A stretch of DNA of 64,000 nt from DASWZN01 sp036404435 (GTDB taxonomy: Bacteria > Acidobacteriota > Terriglobia > Bryobacterales > Bryobacteraceae), in the NCBI GenBank assembly GCA_036404435.1, contig DASWZN010000057.1, positions 1-64,000 on the forward strand, given 5' to 3'. A program made the translations under genes and the position numbers. Shown one piece after another: positions 44,599 through 52,450 of the stretch (position 1 is the stretch's first letter; each line of letters opens with the position of its first letter). Below the pieces are notes generated by a model, which saw only the letters and a list, made by a program, of their open reading frames with translations, ran no database searches and was not told the DNA's origin.

Positions 44599-44885
44599 AT
44601 GAACGATGCCTCCGTCCTCCGCAAGCCAAGGCGGCAATTCGACGCCCTCTGGCACCGCTTCCTGCGCGCCATCGCGGAACTGCGCCAGGCCGGCCTGCCG
44701 CAACTGGTCCAGCTCGGCGAGAATCTCCACGCCTGGCGGGAGGAGATCGCCGCCATGTGGCGCTCACCCGCAACAGCGGGATCACCGAGGGATTCCACAA
44801 CAAGATGGAGCTGATCAGCAGACAGGCTTACGGCTTCCGCAACTTCGAAAACTATAGGCTCCGAGTGAAGGTCTTATGTGGTTAA
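44599..44885 (+). pseudogene. ISL3-family transposase, C-terminal relic with frameshift
   Basis: One frame reads FDALWHRFLRAIAELRQAG up to EEIAAMWR. After a one-base deletion near 44762 the next frame reads RNSGITEGFHNKMELISRQA and YGFRNFENYRLRVKVLCG, then TAA. This is the typical C-terminus of ISL3/IS204-type transposases (SITEGFHNKME, YGFRNFxNYRLR). The normal sequence would be MWRFTRN, so one T was lost. Most of the gene and both IS ends are missing. The relic lies beside a tRNA gene. Confidence 0.88.
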
Positions 44886-44941
44886 CTGAGATGGGATTGG
44901 GCTCCTGCCCCCGTTGTTGGCGTAGAGCCCGGGATTGGGAA

Positions 44942-45017
44942 TGGTGGACCTGGTGAGATTCGAACTCACGACCTCTTCCATGCCATGGAAGCGCGCTCCC
45001 AACTGCGCCACAGGCCC
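44942..45017 (-). tRNA. tRNA-Ala (anticodon GGC)
   Basis: The 76-nt minus-strand sequence folds as a cloverleaf: acceptor GGGCCTG pairs with CAGGTCC (one G-U), the anticodon stem is CTTCC/GGAAG around ATGGCAT, the T arm contains GTTCGAATC, and CCA is encoded. Anticodon GGC reads GCC/GCU alanine codons. Confidence 0.96.
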
Positions 45018-45088
45018 ACGGACGACTCCCATCAATATAGCACGGCAGGCCACCGCCTAACCCTCGCCCTTGCAGTATTCTGAAAGAC

Positions 45089-45649
45089 ATGACGCGGGAA
45101 GAAGCCTGGCACATTCTGTGCGAGTTCACAAAGTCGGAGAACCTGCGCAAGCACGCGTTGGCGGTAGAAGCCTGCCTGGCCGCATACGCCCGCAAGTTCG
45201 GCGAGGACGAGGAAAAATGGCGCGCCACCGCCCTGCTGCACGATTTCGACTGGGAGATCCATCCCGAAGCGCCCGACCACCCGCTCAAGGGCGAGCCGAT
45301 CCTCGCCGCCCGCGGCGTCAGCGAGGAGATCCGCCGCGCCGTGCTTTCGCACGCCCGCTACAGCGGCGTCGGCCGGCAGACTCCGCTCGAGAAAACGCTG
45401 TTTGCCTGCGACGAGCTGGCCGGCTTCATCACCGCCGTGGCACTCGTCAGGCCGAGCCGCAGCCTGGCCGACCTTGAGGCGAAGTCGGTCCGTAAGAAGA
45501 TGAAAGACAAGGCGTTCGCCCGCTCGGTCAGCCGCGAGGACATCCTCGAGGGCGCCCAAGGCTTGGCGATCGACCTGGACGAGCACATCGACTTCTGCGT
45601 GCGGGCCATGCGGGAGAGTGCCGCGGATCTGGGCCTGGCCGGAGCGTAG
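45089..45649 (+). CDS. HD domain protein
   Basis: The 186-residue protein has an HD phosphohydrolase motif: His in LRKHALAVE and the His-Asp pair in ALLHDFDWE, with LSHARYSG as a later metal-site His. A small-molecule nucleotidase or phosphatase activity is likely, but the substrate is unknown. The genes on either side (tRNA, HDOD) are on the opposite strand, so it forms its own unit. Its stop faces the HDOD gene across 5 bases. Confidence 0.85.
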   Translation: MTREEAWHILCEFTKSENLRKHALAVEACLAAYARKFGEDEEKWRATALLHDFDWEIHPEAPDHPLKGEPILAARGVSEEIRRAVLSHARYSGVGRQTPLEKTLFACDELAGFITAVALVRPSRSLADLEAKSVRKKMKDKAFARSVSREDILEGAQGLAIDLDEHIDFCVRAMRESAADLGLAGA

Positions 45650-45654
45650 CCCGG

Positions 45655-46527
45655 TCATGACGCAAACAAGCTGCACTCGAGAGCGTTGATCTTCCCCGCC
45701 ACCGCCAGCAGCAATTCGCGATCGGATTTAAGGCGATCCCAGCCGCACTGTGGGAATTCGCTCCTCAAGTCTTCCAGACTATCGAGCGCGGCCGGTCCGG
45801 CGGCCTGGAAACCGAGCATGTCCGCGAGCCGGCAGGAGACATGGATGACCACACGCTGGTCGAGGCGCCCGTTTTCCGGTGGTTCGTGGTGCCCGCCGAT
45901 GATCTCTTGCAGGTCGGCAGGGAGTCCCCAGTCCTCCGCCAGCCAGCGGCCGATCTGGCAGTGATCGGCATCGAACATCTCGCGCTCGTACTCCATCAGA
46001 CTGGCGGCGTTCCCCTGGTCCCCGTCGACGGTTTCGAGCAGGCCGGCATACTCTCCGGGGTAGGTCTCCAGCAGGGAGAGCCGGCCCATGTCGTGCAGAA
46101 GGCCCGCGGTGTAACACGGATCCTTGTCGAGCCAGCAGGCCTCGGCCAGGAGTTCGGAGAGCAGGGCGCACGCCAGCGAGTGGCGCCAGCAACGCAGCAG
46201 GACCGGGACCTCAAGAGTGGAGGACAGGAAATTCCGCAGCGCCACGGTCATGACCAGGCCTTTCAGGCGGTCCAATCCGAGAATGGCCAGCGCGTTGAGA
46301 ATGCCGCGCACTTCCTGCCGGCATCCCAGGAGGGGCGAATTGGCCACCCTCAGCACTTCCGCCGAAAAGGCCGAATCCACTCGAATCAGCTCGGACACGC
46401 GGCGGAACACTACGTCGTCCGTCGAGACCATCCGCATCAACCGTACGGCGACCACGGGCAGAGGATGCAGGTTCCTTAGAACCCAGGGCCTCTGCGCACC
46501 AGCCGCCGATGCCAGCGATGTGCTCAC
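45655..46527 (-). CDS. HDOD domain protein
   Basis: The 290-residue protein matches the HDOD family (LLRCWRHSLACALLSELLAE, then CYTAGLLHDMGRLSLLETYP, AEDWGLPADLQEIIGGHHEP). HDOD domains resemble HD phosphohydrolases and often act in signalling, sometimes near cyclic di-GMP pathways. The HD pair is present in LLHDMG and a further His pair in GGHHEP, so metal binding is possible. The start is GTG at 46527; no strong ribosome-binding site is visible. Confidence 0.88.
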   Translation of the reverse strand: MSTSLASAAGAQRPWVLRNLHPLPVVAVRLMRMVSTDDVVFRRVSELIRVDSAFSAEVLRVANSPLLGCRQEVRGILNALAILGLDRLKGLVMTVALRNFLSSTLEVPVLLRCWRHSLACALLSELLAEACWLDKDPCYTAGLLHDMGRLSLLETYPGEYAGLLETVDGDQGNAASLMEYEREMFDADHCQIGRWLAEDWGLPADLQEIIGGHHEPPENGRLDQRVVIHVSCRLADMLGFQAAGPAALDSLEDLRSEFPQCGWDRLKSDRELLLAVAGKINALECSLFAS

Positions 46528-46605
46528 AGATGCTATATCGGCACGGAAATGCTATGTCCGGATCGCAGGATAAGAAAAGGAGATGAAGGCGGCTAAATGC
46601 GAGCG

Positions 46606-47541
46606 CTAATTCGACGCGCGCTCGAGACGATCCAGGATCGCAGCCCATTCGGGCCGCTCCGGCGGCCGCTCCACCGCGATCCAATCCAGCCCCTCGCCGT
46701 CCAGCCGGTGCAGCGTCTCATAGAGCACGGTGGCGTACATCGCGGGATCGGGAGGCATCCAGACCAGCCGCGCGACGGGCCCGGCCGGTTCGGAGCACAG
46801 GCCGGCGTATCCCCCCTTCCCCCGGCCGGGCACGGCTCCTCCTTTGACCAAGAGCAGCCGCGTCTTGGGGCTGTAGTGCTTGCGATGCATTCCCGGCGAG
46901 CGATGCGGGCCGGCGCCGGCAGCGGGCGCGACCTCGACCGGGCCGATCCGCTCTTCGATCTCCTTCTGGGACACCATACCCGGCCGCAGCAACACGGGCC
47001 GCGGACCGGCCAGCGACAGCACCGTCGATTCAATCCCTACATCGGTCGGACCGCCGTCCAGAATGAGGTCCACGGCCCCGCCCAGGCTATCCCGCACGTG
47101 CGCGGCGGTGGTGGGAGACAAGCCGCTGAAGCGGTTAGCGCTCGGTGCGGCGATGGGAACCCCCGCAGCGCGAATGAGCGCCAGCGCCACCGGGTGGGCG
47201 GGAACGCGGATGCCCACGGTCGCCAGTCCCGCCGTCACGATGTCGGGCACGTGGGGCTGCTTCGGCAGCACCAGCGTGAGCGGGCCCGGCCAGTAGCGCT
47301 TCGCCAGCGTCTCGGCCCTCTCGGGCCACGCCGCCGCTACCTCGCGCGCCATTTCAATGGAAGCTACGTGGACGATCAGCGGGCTGGCCGCCGGCCGTCC
47401 CTTCGCTTCGTAGATCCGCGCCACCGCCGCCGGGTCGAGCGCGTTGGCGCCTAGCCCATAGACGGTCTCGGTGGGAAAGGCCACCAGCCTTCCCTGGCGG
47501 ATCAGCTCCGCGGCGGTCTGGATCTGCTCTGGCGAGATCAC
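46606..47541 (-). CDS. tsaC: Threonylcarbamoyl-AMP synthase, Sua5/YwlC type
   Basis: The enzyme makes the threonylcarbamoyl adenylate used for t6A37 of ANN-decoding tRNAs. The 311-residue length, with a C-terminal Sua5 domain after the SPGMHRKHYSP motif, marks the long Sua5 form. Conserved features are FPTETVYGLGANAL, KGRPAASPLIVHV and APSANRFSGLSPTTA. The GTG at 47541 overlaps the prfB stop by 4 bases (GTGA), so the two are translationally coupled. Confidence 0.93.
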   Translation of the reverse strand: MISPEQIQTAAELIRQGRLVAFPTETVYGLGANALDPAAVARIYEAKGRPAASPLIVHVASIEMAREVAAAWPERAETLAKRYWPGPLTLVLPKQPHVPDIVTAGLATVGIRVPAHPVALALIRAAGVPIAAPSANRFSGLSPTTAAHVRDSLGGAVDLILDGGPTDVGIESTVLSLAGPRPVLLRPGMVSQKEIEERIGPVEVAPAAGAGPHRSPGMHRKHYSPKTRLLLVKGGAVPGRGKGGYAGLCSEPAGPVARLVWMPPDPAMYATVLYETLHRLDGEGLDWIAVERPPERPEWAAILDRLERASN

Positions 47542-48669
47542 GACTCGGGCAAGTCTTCCTTGCCGTCGGCGCCGGCGATTCTTCCGGTGCGCTTCCACAC
47601 CAGGAAAGCATGCATGAAAGGCTCGATGTCCCCGTCCAGAATGCGGTCGACGTCGCCGATGCCGAACTTGGTGCGGTGGTCCTTGATCAGGCGGTACGGC
47701 GCCAGCACGTAGCTGCGGATCTGGCTGCCGAAGTTGATCGCGGCCTTGCTGTCCTCGATCTTCTGGTCCGCGGCGTGTTTCTTCGCCAGCTCGTGCTCGT
47801 ACAGCCGCGCGCGAAGCTGTTTGAGCGCCATGTCGCGGTTCTTGTGCTGCGAGCGTTCGTTCTGGCACTGCACCACGATGTTGGTGGGCAGGTGCACCAT
47901 GCGCACCGCCGAATCCGTGCGGTTGACGTGCTGCCCGCCCGCGCCGCCGGAGCGGAACGTATCCACGCGCAGATCCTCGGGCCTGATTTCGATTTTGATC
48001 TCGTCGTCCACCTGCGGGTAGACGTAGACCGAGGCGAAGGAAGTGTGGCGGCGCGCGTTGGCGTCGTAGGGCGAAATCCGCACCAGCCGGTGCACGCCCA
48101 CTTCGGATTGCAGCAGCCCGTAGGCGTTCTCCCCGTTCACCTCGAACGTGACGGACTTGATGCCGGCGCCCTCGCCCTCCTGGCGGTCGGTGATCACGCT
48201 GGGGAAGCGCATGCGCTCGGCCCAGCGCAGGTACATGCGCAGCAGCATTTCCGCCCAGTCCTGGCTCTCGGTGCCGCCCGCGCCGGGATGGATTTCGACG
48301 ATGGCGCTGCGGAAATCGTTCTCGCCCGCGAGCAGCATCTCGGTTTCGAGCTTGTCGAGGCGCTCGGAGAACTTGTGCAGCTCCTGCCGGATCTCGCCGC
48401 CGACGTCCTCGCCTTCGCGCTGCAGCTCGAACAGCGTTTCGAGGTCGGACATCGTGAGCGCAACCTGGGCGTCGTCGGCCAGCGTCTCTTCGAGCCGCTT
48501 GCGCTCGCGCAGCAGGTGCTGGTCCGGCTGGGTCCAGAATGCGGGGGCGGAGACGCGCTCTTCAATCTTGGCTAGCTGGGATTTCCGTTTGGGGGCGTCA
48601 AAGATAGCTCCGCACAGCCTCGGCTTGCTGGCGGAGCGTGGAGTATTCCCGTTCGAGTTCCTCGTTCAT
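47538..48669 (-). CDS. prfB: Peptide chain release factor 2, made by programmed +1 frameshift
   Basis: RF2 ends translation at UGA and UAA. The gene starts at ATG 48667-48669 and codes 23 residues (MNEELEREYSTLRQQAEAVR and SYL) before an in-frame TGA in CTT TGA C at 48597-48603. A +1 shift there continues into LDAPKRKSQLAKIEERV and on to the stop, for 376 residues in total. The GGQ motif is in GGAGGQHVN. The tripeptide that reads the stop codon, usually SPF, is SPY here (ISPYDANARRHTSF). CGGAG upstream of the slip site is a likely internal Shine-Dalgarno. The start overlaps the upstream phosphoesterase stop. Confidence 0.97.
48597..48603 (-). promoter_or_regulatory. prfB programmed +1 frameshift site (CTT TGA C)
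   Basis: The heptamer is CTTTGAC on the minus strand, as in E. coli prfB. When RF2 is scarce, slow reading of the UGA lets the ribosome shift +1 and make full-length RF2; this is an autoregulatory switch. Confidence 0.95.
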
Positions 48670-49277
48670 GACAATCTCAGTGTATCAGAGTCGAGCAGAA
48701 CGCCCCGTTTGCCGGCGTTGAAGCAACGGGTGTCGCCCAGCCGCATCCGGACGCCTTCGGCCTCATGGATGTGGCCGCAGAAAAACGCGGCCGGCCGCTG
48801 CTTCTCGATGAACTCGCGCACGGCGCTGCTGCCGGCGTGCATGCCCTTGTGGACGCGGTCGAGGTCCGTGCCGAGCGGCGGGCAATGGCAGATCAGCAGC
48901 AGCGGTTTCAGGCCCGCGAAGGGCGCCAGGCGCCGCGCCATCTCTTCTTCGCTGTACTCGCCCGGCGTGTTGAACGGAGTGGGCGTCGAGCAGCCCAGGC
49001 CGGCGATGCGATATCCGCCCGCTTCGAAGCTCTGGCCGTGAAAATCGATGAGGCCGTAGCGGGCGGCGAGGTCCGCCGTCTGGCGCTCCGATTCATGGTT
49101 GCCCGGCAGCAGGTAAACGCGGCCGGCGCGGCGGGCGAGAATCTCGCCGCACCGATCCAGGCCCCGGCCCCAATTGCTCAGATCGCCCGCCGCGAAGTAA
49201 TAGTCGGCCTCGGCGTCCATGTGCCGTTCGAGCGCCGCGTAGTCGCCGTGGATGTCCGAAAAGATGAGTAGCTTCAC
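48666..49277 (-). CDS. Calcineurin-like metallophosphoesterase
   Basis: The 203-residue protein has the metal-binding motifs in order: SDIHGD (DxH), AAGDLSNWG (GD), LPGNHESE (GNHE), ICHCPP and CGHIHE. It belongs to the family of small cytoplasmic phosphodiesterases, and its substrate is unknown. The GTG at 49277 is preferred because GGGGCGGGGG lies just ahead; another GTG at 49292 is in frame. Its TGA overlaps the prfB ATG by 4 bases. Confidence 0.9.
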   Translation of the reverse strand: MKLLIFSDIHGDYAALERHMDAEADYYFAAGDLSNWGRGLDRCGEILARRAGRVYLLPGNHESERQTADLAARYGLIDFHGQSFEAGGYRIAGLGCSTPTPFNTPGEYSEEEMARRLAPFAGLKPLLLICHCPPLGTDLDRVHKGMHAGSSAVREFIEKQRPAAFFCGHIHEAEGVRMRLGDTRCFNAGKRGVLLDSDTLRLS

Positions 49278-49292
49278 GATCCCCCGCCCCAC

Positions 49293-51677
49293 TCACCTCG
49301 AATCGCTGTACAGCTTCACCGTCACCGCCGCCTTGCCGCCCAGCGCGTCTTCCGCCGCCACGAATGCCCCGCCCTTCTTGGCCAGTGACACCTTCCGCAG
49401 CACGCGGTCCGAAGGCAGGCACACCAGCCCCTCGGCCTTCTCCGCGCCCGCAGCGAAGACCACCAAGTCAAGCTTCGACCAATCCATCTGCATCGTCGAT
49501 TGCGCCAGCGCAACGTGCGGGATCGCCGCGCCGTCGCGCACCAGCATCACCACCGGAATCCTGCCGGCCTCGATGCGATGCCACCCGGCCGCATAGACCC
49601 GATCGGTCTGGTAGTCGATCCACTGGCCCGGCGGCAGATAGACGTCGCGGCCCGTCGAGCCCGATTCGAACAGCGGCGCCACCAGGATCTGGGAGCCGAA
49701 CAGGTATTCGTCCTCGACGGTCCACGAACCGGCGTCTTCCGGGAACTCGATGAAGAGAGAGCGCAGCATCGGCAGACCGCGCTCGCTCGAATCCTTGGCC
49801 TGCGCGTAGACGTAAGGCATCAGCCTGTACTTCATCTCGTCCGCGCGCCGGAAGTCGTCGGTGAATGCGGCACCGATCAGCCAGGGCTCCTTGGGCGGAG
49901 CGCCATGGCAACGGCTGTGCGAGGTCAGCATCCCGAAGGGCAGCCACCGGCGGTACAGTTCCTCGGGGCTGGGGCCCGCGAAACCGCCGATGTCGTGGCT
50001 CCAGAAACTGAAGCCGCTCAGACCCAGCGACAGGCCGCCTCGCAGCGTCGCCGCCATGCCGATGTCGGTGGTGGCCGCGTCCCCGCCCCAGTGCAGCGGG
50101 TAACGCTGGCTGCCGGCCCACGCGCTCCGCGCCCATATGATATTCTCCCCGCTCACTTCGCGGGTGATGCCGGCCACGGCCTTGTTGTAGCGGAGTGGGT
50201 AGAGGTTGTGCTCGTAGAAACCAGTCCGCCCGTTGGCGTAGACGCCGGTGAACGGCGCGGACTCCCCGAAGTCCACCTTGATCGCGCCCACGCCCATTTC
50301 GAGCAGGCCGGTGAGCTTCCTCTGGTACCACCTCACCGTCGCCGGATTCGTGAAGTCCAGCACCGCGTCCTCGAACGGCAGGTTGCCCTTGCCGTCCTTG
50401 ACATAGAGACCCTTCTCGACGATCTCCGGGAACAGCCGGTTCTTCGGAACGAAGTACGGCAATTGCCAGAGCGAGATGTGCAGGCCCTGCTGTTTCAGGT
50501 CCGCGATCATCTTGGCCGGGTCCTTGAAGCGGGTGGGGGAGAACTGGTAGTCGCAGCGCCAATCGTGCTCGAACCAGCCGGTGTCGATATGGATCACGTC
50601 GGCGGGCAGGCGCTCCTCGCGCAGCTTGGCTGCCACGCCGCGCACCTCGTCTTCCGAGAAATACGTGATGCGGCTCATCCAAAGTCCGAAGCTCCACAGC
50701 GGCGGCATCGCGGCCTTCCCAGTGAGGTTCGTGTACTCGTCGAGAATCTCTTTCGGCTGGCCGAGGAAGACAAACAGGTCCAGCTCGTCGTCGCCCAGCT
50801 CCAGGGCGGTGGCGCCCTGGTACGTCGCGCCGAAATCGAAGGTGGCCGGTGCGGAAGTGTGCACGAACATGCCGTAGCCGCGGTCGCTCAGGAAGAACGG
50901 GATGGGCTTGTACATGCGCGTGCTCTCGGGGCCCTGCGCGTCATTCACGTAGAGCACAACCTTCTGCCCGCGCTTGTTCAGTTCAGTGAACGACTCGCCG
51001 CAGCCGAACAGCTTCTCGCCCGCCGAGAGCGAGAACACCGCCGCCACACTTCGCGAATAATCCGAGGGCCGCCGGATGAAGGAGAACGGCAGCACCGGCA
51101 CTTGCGTCCGCCGGTTGTCCTCCGGGTGGTTGGTGCGCGTAAGCAGGCGGCCTTTCGCGTCGCGGAACTCGATGTGCCAGGGCTTCTCGTAGATGGTCAC
51201 CGAGCCGGCCGAGCTGGTGTAGCTATAGCCGCCGTCGATCTTCGCCATCTGCCAGGAACGATCGGTAGGCGGTTCGCCTACCAGCATCAGCTCCTCGGCC
51301 GGAGGCCTGGCTTCGAGGCCGGTCCGCACGCGGATGCGCACCGTGCGCGGCGACACGAACTGGATCGAGAACGGCAGCGCGGGGTTGACGGCGTACTCGG
51401 CCTCGGGAAACGTCAGGCCTCCGAAGGGACGCAGCATGCCCTCCATGGTGTCGAAGGCGATGCGCGGGTAGAGATGGTTCCGCTGCCAGTTGAGCGTGCC
51501 CGTTCCGGCGGCGGGATCGAAACCCGAGAGGCTGTCCGCCAGGAAGTAGGTGTTGGCAAAATCGTGGAAGTCGCCGCTGACATCCACGGGGTCGCTCAGC
51601 ATGGCAGGAGGCTGATTGGCCGAGGCGGCGCTGAGCCACGCGGCGGAGACAAGCAGCATGGCGAAGTAGCGAAGCAT
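49293..51677 (-). CDS. GH31 alpha-glycosidase, exported
   Basis: The 794-residue protein has a signal peptide (MLRYFAMLLVSAAWLSAAS) and a glycoside hydrolase family 31 catalytic domain. The nucleophile is Asp in AIKVDFGESAPFTG, and the acid/base Asp is in HWGGDAATTDIG; FSFWSHDIGGFAG is also characteristic. It resembles YicI-type alpha-xylosidases and alpha-glucosidases; specificity cannot be told from the sequence. GGAG precedes the ATG at 51677. The phosphoesterase-prfB-tsaC string follows directly, so transcription may continue into it. Confidence 0.94.
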   Translation of the reverse strand: MLRYFAMLLVSAAWLSAASANQPPAMLSDPVDVSGDFHDFANTYFLADSLSGFDPAAGTGTLNWQRNHLYPRIAFDTMEGMLRPFGGLTFPEAEYAVNPALPFSIQFVSPRTVRIRVRTGLEARPPAEELMLVGEPPTDRSWQMAKIDGGYSYTSSAGSVTIYEKPWHIEFRDAKGRLLTRTNHPEDNRRTQVPVLPFSFIRRPSDYSRSVAAVFSLSAGEKLFGCGESFTELNKRGQKVVLYVNDAQGPESTRMYKPIPFFLSDRGYGMFVHTSAPATFDFGATYQGATALELGDDELDLFVFLGQPKEILDEYTNLTGKAAMPPLWSFGLWMSRITYFSEDEVRGVAAKLREERLPADVIHIDTGWFEHDWRCDYQFSPTRFKDPAKMIADLKQQGLHISLWQLPYFVPKNRLFPEIVEKGLYVKDGKGNLPFEDAVLDFTNPATVRWYQRKLTGLLEMGVGAIKVDFGESAPFTGVYANGRTGFYEHNLYPLRYNKAVAGITREVSGENIIWARSAWAGSQRYPLHWGGDAATTDIGMAATLRGGLSLGLSGFSFWSHDIGGFAGPSPEELYRRWLPFGMLTSHSRCHGAPPKEPWLIGAAFTDDFRRADEMKYRLMPYVYAQAKDSSERGLPMLRSLFIEFPEDAGSWTVEDEYLFGSQILVAPLFESGSTGRDVYLPPGQWIDYQTDRVYAAGWHRIEAGRIPVVMLVRDGAAIPHVALAQSTMQMDWSKLDLVVFAAGAEKAEGLVCLPSDRVLRKVSLAKKGGAFVAAEDALGGKAAVTVKLYSDSR

Positions 51678-51754
51678 AAAGGAATCTCCAGTCCGCGATG
51701 ATAGCAGAGGCGGCAGCCCGCAGTGGTAAAATCGTGCAGGTCGAGGAACACGCC

Positions 51755-52450
51755 ATGAATGTCTTTCATAGAGGTTACGCAATCATCGCGCTGCTGGCTC
51801 TGGCATGCGCGCCGGCGTTGGCCCAGGACGATCTCCACAAAGCCGCGCAAAGCGGCGACGTGGCGCTCCTCCAGGTGCGGCTGAAACAGGGCGCCGATCC
51901 CAACGCTCGCGACCAGGAAGGCCGCACTCCCCTCATGGACGCGGTGGCGGCGGAGCAGGTGCCAGCCATGCGGTTGCTGATCGCCAATGGAGCGGACGTA
52001 AACGCCCGCACGCGCGACGGCCAAACGCCGCTCATCGTAGCCGCCACCCAGGGCCGCCTCGACGCCGCCCGCCTGCTGGTCCAATCCGGCGCCGATCTGA
52101 ACCTCGCCGCGCGTGGCTGGGGATCGGCCCTCAAAGCCGCCGAGCGCACCGGTCACAACGACATCGCCGCCATGCTCCTCCAGGCGGGCGCCCGTTCGAC
52201 GGGCAGTTCGGTCGGAGACACGGTCTGCTCGCTCTCCTGGGGCGGCAACGGCTACTGCGGCACGGTCGAGTCGATCGATAAGACGCACTACCGTCTGCGC
52301 GTGGCGAAAATCGTGGGCTGCGAAAAGGGCTGCCCGGCGAAGGCCGAATGCTCCGCCGGCCGCAACGTCGGCGGATCGGACGGCATCGCGGTAGGCGACG
52401 AGGTCTCGACCGTAAGCTGGTGCCTCACGCACACGGGGGTGAAACCGTGA
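51755..52450 (+). CDS. Secreted ankyrin-repeat protein
   Basis: The 231-residue protein has a signal peptide (HRGYAIIALLALACAPALAQD) and at least three ankyrin repeats (about 30-140; GADPNARDQEGRTPLMDAV, GADVNARTRDGQTPLIVAA). A C-terminal Cys-containing segment follows (CSLSWGGNGYCGTVESI, CEKGCPAKAEC). Ankyrin repeats bind proteins. It starts 77 bases from the divergent GH31 gene and overlaps the following gene by 4 bases (GTGA). Confidence 0.85.
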   Translation: MNVFHRGYAIIALLALACAPALAQDDLHKAAQSGDVALLQVRLKQGADPNARDQEGRTPLMDAVAAEQVPAMRLLIANGADVNARTRDGQTPLIVAATQGRLDAARLLVQSGADLNLAARGWGSALKAAERTGHNDIAAMLLQAGARSTGSSVGDTVCSLSWGGNGYCGTVESIDKTHYRLRVAKIVGCEKGCPAKAECSAGRNVGGSDGIAVGDEVSTVSWCLTHTGVKP

